A stretch of DNA of 5,839 bases from Erysipelotrichaceae bacterium (lineage in GTDB: Bacteria; Bacillota_I; Bacilli_A; RFN20; CAG-826): the NCBI GenBank assembly GCA_012729405.1, contig JAAYDH010000069.1, positions 1-5,839 of the forward strand, written 5' to 3'. The translations under genes were made by a program, and so were the position numbers. Positions 1-5,839 of this stretch are shown here, piece after piece. A model generated the notes under the pieces. The model was not told the DNA's origin and made no database searches. It saw only the letters and a program-made list of their open reading frames with translations. Each line of letters starts with the position of its first letter. Position 1 is the stretch's first letter.

Positions 1-1857
1 AAGAAAGATGAATATCGAAATAAAACAATAGGAGTGATTTTTCAACACTACAATTTACTGGAAGAGGAGACCGCCCTATTTAATGTCATGCTGCCAATGC
101 TGATTTCAGGACAAAAGCATTCTTCCGCTAAAGAAGACTCCTTTACTCTACTTGAGGGAATCAATTTCCCCAAAGATTTGTACAAAAAAAGATGTGCCGA
201 CTTAAGTGGTGGAGAAAAACAGCGAGTAGGAATCCTAAGATCTCTAATCAACAACCCTCAAATAATTCTCGCAGATGAACCAACGGGGGCGCTTGATGGA
301 AAAAACGCGATTGAAATAATGGGAATTCTCAAACAAGCGAGTCGAAAAAAACTCGTTATTCTAATTTCGCATAATGAAGAACTAGTCAGTCAATATGCTG
401 ATCGAATCATTACAATTTCCGATGGGAAATGTGTTAATAACAAAATTTACCGAGAAGAAAATAATGGTCTACCTTTTTCGCGACAAAGAAAAAGCAAAAA
501 CAAACACTGGATGCGCCCAATCATCAAGACAAACTTCCTTAAAGGGTTGAAAAGAAACTTAATTGGTTGTTTCGCGCTAACAGTGAGTTTAATTTTCTGC
601 TTTTTAATTATTGGTTTTTCGAGCGGATCAGACCAGGTCGTCGCTAAAGAAACACTCAAACAATTAGATTATGGTTGTCTTACGTTATGCAACGAGATAA
701 CAAAAAAGGTTGAAGGCTCGCCTCTCTCGATTGTGAAACAATCCCGACCAGATAAAAATGATATCTTGCGTAACACCTTTTTGAGACAGTTCTTTTTTCT
801 TGAGGAAAATCTGGATGCTTTGACAAGCGGTATAACTATTCAACATAAAAATCAGCATTATAGAGAGGTTGTTTATTGTCCTATCTATTCTTTTGAACCA
901 GAGTCAATTAATAGTAAATTGTTAGCGATAGGCGAAACACCAAAAATAGATTCATTAGCAAATGTTATCATAAATGATAAATGTGCAAAGGAAATGAGAT
1001 GCAAAGTCAACGATAGCATCCATTTGACAATGGAATATGAATACATATATTACACAGAGGACGAACACGACCCAGCTATTCACAATTATTTGAGACATGA
1101 CTTCGACGCCATCGTGTCAGCCATAGTTGATGAATTAGATTTTTTAGAAACCCCAAAAGTCTATTATTCTTATGTCGCGCTTCAGGATTTAGCCCAGACA
1201 ACATTTTTAACTGATCTCAGCCATCATTATGGGTACGATATTTCATGGCTTGATTTAATCAGCAACTGTTCAAACAGCGATGCCATTTCTTCTTATAATT
1301 ATCGTCTCTTTCTCAAGGATGCTCGACAAATGGACAAGATTCCACTCATCAACGAGAAAATTGACAGTCCTCTTTCTATTAGTAGTGGGGCATTAGAGGT
1401 TTCAGAAGCCCTTTTTAGTTTGATTGATGCATCGACAATGGGAATGGAAATTTTTCTCGTCTTGTGTTTCGGGGGAGCCAGTTTAATTTTAGGTATTATT
1501 TCTTTCTCAAACTTTACTTTGGATAAGAAAAAGGTGGCCATATTGAGAAGTCTAGGAGCTCGAAAAAACGACATTCTCGATATTTATGGAGAACAATGTT
1601 TGGATGTTGGCTTGATAGGGGTCTTAATTAGCTTTGTTTTATCTCCATTGTTTGCCTTAATTGCAAATCGAATTCTCTTTCAAATAACAAGTTTTCATGA
1701 CCTCGTCCAAATTCCGTTAGTTGACTTTTTTGGCGTTCCATTTCTTTTACCACTTGCAGTCATAATTTTGACAATACTACTATGCTTCTTAGTGACTTGG
1801 ATTCCGATTACTTTTTCGGGGAAAATTTCTTTAAAACAGGAGCTTTCGGATGAATGA
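1..1857 (+). CDS. Fused ABC ATPase / FtsX-type (MacB-like) permease, 5' end outside window
   Basis: This is an ATP-driven membrane protein of the MacB/FtsX (type VII) superfamily with ATPase and permease in one chain. The frame is open from base 1, so a GTG at 34 is an internal valine just before the Q-loop and not the start. Visible ATPase motifs are the Q-loop (IGVIFQ, Gln at 43-45), signature LSGGE (202-216), Walker B ILADE with catalytic Glu at 277-279, D-loop GALD (286-297) and H-loop His (370-372). Walker A lies upstream. Compared with the downstream paralogue, about 70 residues are missing, giving a full length near 690 aa (E. coli MacB is 648). A basic linker leads to TM1 (about 559-618), an outside domain of about 270 aa (622-1434), TM2 (about 1438-1506), a canonical cytoplasmic coupling segment KKVAILRSLGARKNDI, TM3 (about 1600-1674) and TM4 (about 1732-1806). 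The TGA stop overlaps the next start. The family is clear. The substrate is unknown: peptide, lipoprotein or antimicrobial-resistance roles are all possible. Confidence 0.92.
   Translation, partial: KKDEYRNKTIGVIFQHYNLLEEETALFNVMLPMLISGQKHSSAKEDSFTLLEGINFPKDLYKKRCADLSGGEKQRVGILRSLINNPQIILADEPTGALDGKNAIEIMGILKQASRKKLVILISHNEELVSQYADRIITISDGKCVNNKIYREENNGLPFSRQRKSKNKHWMRPIIKTNFLKGLKRNLIGCFALTVSLIFCFLIIGFSSGSDQVVAKETLKQLDYGCLTLCNEITKKVEGSPLSIVKQSRPDKNDILRNTFLRQFFFLEENLDALTSGITIQHKNQHYREVVYCPIYSFEPESINSKLLAIGETPKIDSLANVIINDKCAKEMRCKVNDSIHLTMEYEYIYYTEDEHDPAIHNYLRHDFDAIVSAIVDELDFLETPKVYYSYVALQDLAQTTFLTDLSHHYGYDISWLDLISNCSNSDAISSYNYRLFLKDARQMDKIPLINEKIDSPLSISSGALEVSEALFSLIDASTMGMEIFLVLCFGGASLILGIISFSNFTLDKKKVAILRSLGARKNDILDIYGEQCLDVGLIGVLISFVLSPLFALIANRILFQITSFHDLVQIPLVDFFGVPFLLPLAVIILTILLCFLVTWIPITFSGKISLKQELSDE
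1838..1857 (+). promoter_or_regulatory. Ribosome binding site and ATGA stop/start overlap between the two ABC genes
   Basis: AGGAG at 1838-1842 lies 11 bases before the ATG at 1854-1856, inside the last codons of the first ABC gene. The ATG overlaps that gene's TGA stop (1855-1857) as ATGA. This arrangement usually reflects translational coupling and fixed stoichiometry. It supports 1854 as the true start, because the protein then begins MIEIKNIYKKF, the usual first strand of an ABC ATPase. The spacing is slightly longer than ideal, so re-initiation by the terminating ribosome probably contributes. Confidence 0.8.
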
Positions 1858-4661
1858 TTGAGATAAAAAACATCTATAAAAAATTCGACAGAAATATTGT
1901 TTTAAACAATATTAATTTATCATTACCCGTTAAAGGTTTGATTGCTATTGTCGGCCCATCAGGATGCGGTAAGACAACCCTTTTAAATTGTATCTCTGGT
2001 CTTACTACCTACGAAGGATCAATATATGTTGACAATACTTATGTAAACTTCAAATCAGAGCAAGAGATGAGCAAGATGCGCCTCACAACGTTTGGTTTTG
2101 TCTTTCAAGACTTTAAACTTTTTGAAACTGAATCTGTCGAGAGAAATGTGATGTTGCCGCTTGAAATACTGAGTAATGATTCAAAAGCACGGAAAGAAAG
2201 AAAATGCCACGATTTAGTTGAAGTTGTCAATTTAACACATAAAATTAAAAATCGCGTTAGCAAACTTAGTGGCGGAGAAAAGCAGCGAGTTGCAATAGCA
2301 AGAGCTTTGGTTAACGATCCAAAAGTTATTCTCGCTGATGAACCAACCGGAAGTCTTGATGCAACAAACGGCGAAGAGATAATGAAAATTCTTGAAAAAA
2401 TTTCAAAGAAATCGCTGGTAGTTGTCGTCTCTCATAATGTTGATTTAATGAGGCGATATTCCGACCAAATAATTACCATGAAGGATGGCGTAGTTTTAAA
2501 TAGTGTTTTTAATGAAAAGACAGCACAGAATGTAACGTTGCCTATTTGTAAGAATCGGGATCGCCATAAGAATAAATTTACTATCCCTTTCCCCTTCCTT
2601 TTTCATCACTCTTTATCAAAAATAAAAACCCATAAGTGGCGAAGCTTTTTTACTTGCATGGTTATGTCACTAGGACTAGTAAGTATTGGGGCGGCTAACA
2701 GTGTATCAGAGACAGTCGCTCAGAATATTAAGTCGGTCTACTCTTCCCTAGTCGATGAGACAAAAATTATGATTTCAATCCAAGAAAGCTCCCCGCTTCT
2801 TTTTGGACGATATTCCGGCAGTTATTTTGAAGCCTGTGAAATTGCCGATTCCTACCAGAATTATATTCAAGACATTGGGGTTACTTACTACTGCGATTTT
2901 GAAAGCTTCTTTAAAGATCGCGACGATTTATATGTTCAAGAAGGTGCTTACCATTACCTCATCGATGGTATTAGCTCTCGTAATATCAATGAGTTTGTTT
3001 GGCTTGAGAATGCCGAAAACATCTTGCCCTCACCAATCTATCATTTGAATGATGATGAAGTGGTTTTTGGTCTCACGATAAAAATGATTGAAGATATTTG
3101 TTATTCTCTGAAGATTGAAAGAACTGTAACTTCTTTATCGAATTACTTGCATAACAAAAATATATCTTTTTATTTTGATTTTGAGAACAGTGACTGGGAA
3201 TATAGTGATCAGCAATTAATAACCATGGTTGGTTTTGTATTGCAAAATAAACCAGCAATCTATCACAGCAACCACACATGGAACGAATATATGTTTGAAA
3301 ATTGCATGAGGTTTCCGACAAGTGACACCATCGATCAAAAAGATGAAGTTCCTTGGAAAATGAAAAAAATTTACTATTTTGAAACAGGAAACAAAACAGA
3401 CGACTTCTTGCGAGAATCTTTCTCCTCCCCCTTGTCAGACACAGCTGTGCTTGAAATCGCTGATTCCGAATATTATCCATGGCTGTATAAAAATGCTGAA
3501 TTCAAAGATCTTTCAAGAGTGCTCTTTTTTTCTCGCACAAAGGGGGCCATCCCTCCTCGGTTTGGTTCATATTTCAAAGAAAACGCCCCAAATTTATCAA
3601 ATGAAATTTTCTGTTCTCCGGGAGGATACTCGGCATTTCCATCATCTATGATGATTGGTTTTTCCAAACCAATATATTTTTCTTTTTCCGAGGAGTCATT
3701 AAACCAAACCGTAGATGGGTTGACGAGAACTCAAATTGAATTTGGCGAAATGATTAATTTGCCGACCGATGTTGTGTCTGGTCACTACAGCCAAACATCA
3801 CAAAATGGGGTTATATTTCGCCCGCTAATCTCAGAGATTGCGAAAGGAGAATTGCCTAGAAGTTTAGACGAGATTGTTATATCGACAGGAATGGCAAAGG
3901 TTCTTTTTAATAAACTCAACGTAATCAATAAAATTTTGCACTTAGCTTTCACGAGCAGCGAAAGAGTAAATAGCCAAGGCGATATAATGAGGGAGTTTGT
4001 ATTGAGGGATATCAAAGTGGTGGGATTAATTGAATCACCAAAAATGGTACTCTTTCATGAACCATACTGGTCAATCGGTTTTTTTCAATCTAGGCTCGGA
4101 GTAAGCGGTTTTGATTTGCTAACAAATACAGTTGCTTATGATGTGAAAAAATCTTCGAAAATCAATGAAACAATTTCGCTACTGACAAAAGCCTTTCCGC
4201 AATATTCTATTGTTAATCCGTTGAGTCAAATCAATCAAAGTGTGGATCAAGTGTGCAAATACATCGAACTCGCTTTATCCATTTTTTCTATAGCTTCATT
4301 GATAATTTCTTCTCTTTTACTGACGATTTCAAATTATCTTCATATATATGAAAATCGAAGGGATATCGGTTTGTCACTCTGTCTTGGAGTGAATAAAAAA
4401 GAAGCTAAAAAATTCCTTTTTTGTCATAGTTTTGTTACTGGATTGATTTCGTTTTGTTTATCTATTCTCGAACTTCTGATTATTAATATTATTCTTAGCC
4501 GCGAGTTGTCTCTCTTCATACATGCTGATGTCGGGTTTGCCTTTTCACCCCTAAGTCTTGTTAATATGTTGCTTCTTTTTAGTTTTGTTACGACTATATC
4601 GACCTACTTTACATCAAAAAATCTTGCGTTGCTTTCTCCGCTCGATGCGTTAAAGAGTTAA
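1854..4661 (+). CDS. Fused ABC ATPase / FtsX-type (MacB-like) permease with very large outside domain
   Basis: This complete 935-aa protein has the same layout as the gene upstream. The ATPase domain (residues 1-about 215) has every motif: Walker A GPSGCGKTT (34-42), Q-loop Gln85, signature LSGGE (138-142), Walker B VILADE with catalytic Glu163, D-loop SLD (167-169) and His194. From signature to H-loop and beyond, about 45 of 76 residues match the upstream paralogue by hand count. A basic stretch precedes TM1 (about 264-283). An outside domain of about 517 residues follows (284-800), rich in Tyr, Phe and Trp. Then come TM2 (about 804-828), a cytoplasmic coupling segment with ENRRDIGLSLCLG (833-845), TM3 (about 856-880) and TM4 (about 897-918). 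The membrane-proximal part of the outside domain (about 666-800) has a MacB-like look (LPRSLDEIVIS, then KVVGLIE). I do not recognise residues about 300-650. The protein is larger than MacB because of that region. It probably pairs with its upstream neighbour, but a homodimer cannot be excluded. The substrate is unknown. Confidence 0.93.
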   Translation: MIEIKNIYKKFDRNIVLNNINLSLPVKGLIAIVGPSGCGKTTLLNCISGLTTYEGSIYVDNTYVNFKSEQEMSKMRLTTFGFVFQDFKLFETESVERNVMLPLEILSNDSKARKERKCHDLVEVVNLTHKIKNRVSKLSGGEKQRVAIARALVNDPKVILADEPTGSLDATNGEEIMKILEKISKKSLVVVVSHNVDLMRRYSDQIITMKDGVVLNSVFNEKTAQNVTLPICKNRDRHKNKFTIPFPFLFHHSLSKIKTHKWRSFFTCMVMSLGLVSIGAANSVSETVAQNIKSVYSSLVDETKIMISIQESSPLLFGRYSGSYFEACEIADSYQNYIQDIGVTYYCDFESFFKDRDDLYVQEGAYHYLIDGISSRNINEFVWLENAENILPSPIYHLNDDEVVFGLTIKMIEDICYSLKIERTVTSLSNYLHNKNISFYFDFENSDWEYSDQQLITMVGFVLQNKPAIYHSNHTWNEYMFENCMRFPTSDTIDQKDEVPWKMKKIYYFETGNKTDDFLRESFSSPLSDTAVLEIADSEYYPWLYKNAEFKDLSRVLFFSRTKGAIPPRFGSYFKENAPNLSNEIFCSPGGYSAFPSSMMIGFSKPIYFSFSEESLNQTVDGLTRTQIEFGEMINLPTDVVSGHYSQTSQNGVIFRPLISEIAKGELPRSLDEIVISTGMAKVLFNKLNVINKILHLAFTSSERVNSQGDIMREFVLRDIKVVGLIESPKMVLFHEPYWSIGFFQSRLGVSGFDLLTNTVAYDVKKSSKINETISLLTKAFPQYSIVNPLSQINQSVDQVCKYIELALSIFSIASLIISSLLLTISNYLHIYENRRDIGLSLCLGVNKKEAKKFLFCHSFVTGLISFCLSILELLIINIILSRELSLFIHADVGFAFSPLSLVNMLLLFSFVTTISTYFTSKNLALLSPLDALKS
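2703..4253 (+). other. Outside (extracytoplasmic) domain of the second ABC protein, mostly unrecognised
   Basis: This segment encodes residues about 284-800 between TM1 and TM2. FtsX/MacB topology places it on the outer face of the membrane. It contains no hydrophobic run long enough to be another membrane helix. The first roughly 370 residues are rich in aromatic and acidic residues and match no family I can name. The last roughly 135 residues look like the conserved MacB-type core that joins TM2. The boundary is approximate and the outside location is inferred from the family. Confidence 0.65.
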
Positions 4662-4669
4662 AGTTGCTT

Positions 4670-4698
4670 TTGTTTTTTCTCTATCACGCGTATATAAT
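4670..4698 (+). promoter_or_regulatory. Sigma-A-type promoter for ychF
   Basis: A perfect TATAAT -10 box at 4693-4698 is preceded, after exactly 17 bases, by TTGTTT at 4670-4675. That hexamer matches three of the six consensus -35 bases, including the key TTG. The predicted transcript start is near 4705, giving a leader of about 23 bases before the ychF ATG. The -35 box begins 9 bases after the stop of the second ABC gene, so ychF can be transcribed independently even if some read-through occurs. AT-rich DNA yields chance -10 boxes, but the spacing and location make this one credible. Confidence 0.65.
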
Positions 4699-4706
4699 AT
4701 ACACGC
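4688..4706. repeat. Imperfect palindrome over the ychF -10 box
   Basis: The arms GCGTATAT (4688-4695) and ATACACGC (4699-4706) are inverted repeats matching at 7 of 8 positions around a 3-base centre. The -10 box falls within the symmetry. Outer CTAT (4681-4684) and ATAG (4708-4711) extend the symmetry with a 2-base offset. This could be an operator for a dimeric repressor or a chance AT-rich palindrome. It ends before the start codon, and most of it lies upstream of the predicted transcript start, so an RNA hairpin role is unlikely. Confidence 0.4.
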
Positions 4707-4727
4707 TATAGTTGGGTGTATTACGTT

Positions 4728-5839
4728 ATGGGTTTAAAAGCAGGAATTGTCGGGTTGCCAAATGTGGGAAAATCAACTCTTTTTAACGCTATAACAAATT
4801 CTCATGTTGAAGCCGCCAATTATCCCTTTGCGACTATTAATCCTAATACTGGAATTGTTGCTGTCCCAGATGAGAGGCTCGACTTTTTAACCAACTTATT
4901 CAAACCACAAAGAAGAGTGCCTGCCACTATTGAATTTTACGATATTGCCGGATTGGTTCGCGGAGCATCCAAAGGAGAAGGTTTGGGCAACCAATTCCTT
5001 TCCCATATTCGTGAATGCGATGCGATTGTTGAAGTGGTTAGATGTTTTGATAATGCCGATATTGTTCACGTTGAAACCAATGTCAATCCACTTCGCGACA
5101 TTGATATCATTAATCTCGAACTTGTGATGGCGGATTATGAAACGGTCAGCAAGAGAATTGAAAAAATTGAGAATAAAGCGCGCATTTTAAAAGATAAAGA
5201 CTCAATCTTTGAGATGGGTGTACTGACTCTTTTAAAGAATGCTCTTGAACAAGGACTTCCTGCTAGAAGTGTTCCTCTCGGCGAAGAGCAAGAAACTCTT
5301 GTGAGAAACAATTTCCATCTTTTAACTAAAAAACCGATTATCTATGTCGCTAATGTTAGCGAGGGCGATTTATCAAATCCAACCAACTCGGAATATTACA
5401 ATCAAGTGTTTGAGCTCGCTCACAAAGAAGGGAATGAAGTTATTCCCGTGTCTTGCCAAATCGAGAGCGAAATTTCCACTCTCTCGGTAGAGGAACAGGA
5501 AATGCTGCTGCAGGATCTCAACATCAAAGAATCTGGACTGGCCCGCCTCATCAAGGCGACATATAAACTTCTTAATCTATCAACATTCTTTACTGTCGGA
5601 AGCGACGAGTGTCGAGCCTGGACATTCAAAAATGGAATGTCGGCCCCCGAGTGCGCCGGTATCATCCATACCGATTTCCAAAGGGGCTTTATATGCGCCG
5701 AAGTATATGCCTATGAAGATATTGTCGCGTTCGGTAGTGAGAGTGCAGTGAAAGAAGCCGGTAAATTAAAAACCCAAGGAAAAGGATATTATCCAAAGGA
5801 TGGAGACATTATGTTCTTCAAATTTAATGTATCAGGTAA
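4728..5839 (+). CDS. ychF: YchF/OLA1-family ribosome-binding ATPase/GTPase, 3' end at window edge
   Basis: YchF is a cytosolic Obg-family P-loop NTPase that binds ribosomes. Studied members prefer ATP to GTP and are linked to translation and stress control. The start ATG gives MGLKAGIVGLPNVGKST, the family N-terminus with the P-loop at residues 9-17. Other landmarks are NYPFATINPNTG (switch I region, through residue 42), DIAGLVRGASKGEGLGNQF from Asp72 (G3), the helical insertion at about 133-202, and NVSE at 209-212. NVSE replaces the NKxD guanine motif, as expected of this ATP-preferring family. The C-terminal TGS domain spans about 285-368 (RAWTFKNGM, then IHTDFQRGF, ending FKFNV). In all, 370 codons are visible. 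The frame reads GGT then AA at the last two bases, so no stop is seen. E. coli YchF is 363 aa and ends at FNV, so only a few residues can be missing. The ribosome site is weak (GGTG at 4715-4718). An in-frame GTG at 4716 is a less likely start. It has its own promoter. Confidence 0.97.
   Translation, partial: MGLKAGIVGLPNVGKSTLFNAITNSHVEAANYPFATINPNTGIVAVPDERLDFLTNLFKPQRRVPATIEFYDIAGLVRGASKGEGLGNQFLSHIRECDAIVEVVRCFDNADIVHVETNVNPLRDIDIINLELVMADYETVSKRIEKIENKARILKDKDSIFEMGVLTLLKNALEQGLPARSVPLGEEQETLVRNNFHLLTKKPIIYVANVSEGDLSNPTNSEYYNQVFELAHKEGNEVIPVSCQIESEISTLSVEEQEMLLQDLNIKESGLARLIKATYKLLNLSTFFTVGSDECRAWTFKNGMSAPECAGIIHTDFQRGFICAEVYAYEDIVAFGSESAVKEAGKLKTQGKGYYPKDGDIMFFKFNVSG

Noticed and set aside
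34..36. GTG as start of the first ABC gene
   Set aside because: The frame is open from base 1 and the upstream codons continue the ABC fold (TIG before VIFQ). Starting here would remove Walker A and cut the Q-loop.
205..2360. Near-identical DNA at 205-228 and 2269-2292, and at 265-286 and 2328-2349
   Set aside because: These encode the conserved ABC signature and Walker B segments of two paralogues, so they reflect protein conservation and not a mobile repeat.
3073..3480. 135-codon open frame on the - strand
   Set aside because: It lies wholly inside the second ABC gene, shows no recognisable domain and has no evident ribosome site. It is an antisense shadow.
2803..3651. Alternate-frame + strand open stretches at 2803-3048 and 3379-3651, considered as signs of a frameshift
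   Set aside because: The main frame is uninterrupted through the region and keeps ABC/FtsX features on both sides.
345..4085. Seven-base A or T runs (for example 345-351 and 4079-4085) as phase-variation tracts
   Set aside because: Runs of this length are expected in AT-rich coding DNA, and none is at a promoter or near a start codon.
4653..4678. Possible intrinsic terminator after the ABC pair (AAAG-TTG-CTTT with T-rich tail)
   Set aside because: The stem has one G-C pair and relies on A-U and G-U pairs with a mismatch. It is too weak to call, and the T-run overlaps the ychF -35 region.
4688..4711. Divergent promoter on the - strand from the same AT-rich palindrome
   Set aside because: The palindrome makes a -10-like sequence on both strands, but I saw no matching -35 or gene on the - strand.
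4930..5665. Open frames at 4930-5127 (+) and 5420-5665 (-) inside ychF
   Set aside because: Both overlap the clear YchF frame and encode no recognisable protein. They are shadows.

Overview
The window is AT-rich bacterial DNA with three genes in a row on the + strand and nothing credible on the - strand. The first two genes encode a pair of large membrane ABC proteins, and the third is the universally conserved ATPase/GTPase ychF. The YchF sequence and AT-rich codon use suggest a low-GC Bacillota-type organism, of the Bacilli, Erysipelotrichales or Mollicutes-related kind. This is an inference and no closer placement is safe. All 11 tryptophans in the three frames are TGG and no frame contains an internal TGA, so the standard bacterial code applies rather than the Mycoplasma code.

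Positions 1-1857 hold the C-terminal majority of an ABC ATPase fused to a four-helix FtsX/MacB-type permease. Its beginning, including Walker A, lies before the window. Positions 1854-4661 hold a second complete protein of the same layout (935 aa). It overlaps the first gene by ATGA, so the two are almost certainly co-transcribed and translationally coupled. Each has an N-terminal nucleotide-binding domain, one transmembrane helix, an extracytoplasmic domain, and three C-terminal transmembrane helices. The outside domain is about 270 aa in the first protein and about 520 aa in the second. They could form a heterodimeric MacB-like (type VII) ABC machine that works on something outside the membrane. 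The substrate cannot be read from the sequence.

Positions 4662-4727 are a 66-base gap with a good sigma-A-type promoter (TTGTTT, 17 bp, TATAAT). Its -10 box sits inside an imperfect palindrome. Positions 4728-5839 encode YchF/OLA1, essentially full length, with the reading frame still open at the window's last base. YchF is a ribosome-associated housekeeping protein. Its own promoter suggests it is expressed independently of the ABC pair.

No RNA gene, mobile element, CRISPR array or frameshift was found. The most interesting content is the coupled pair of unequal MacB-like proteins, especially the large outside domain of the second. The rest of the window looks ordinary.
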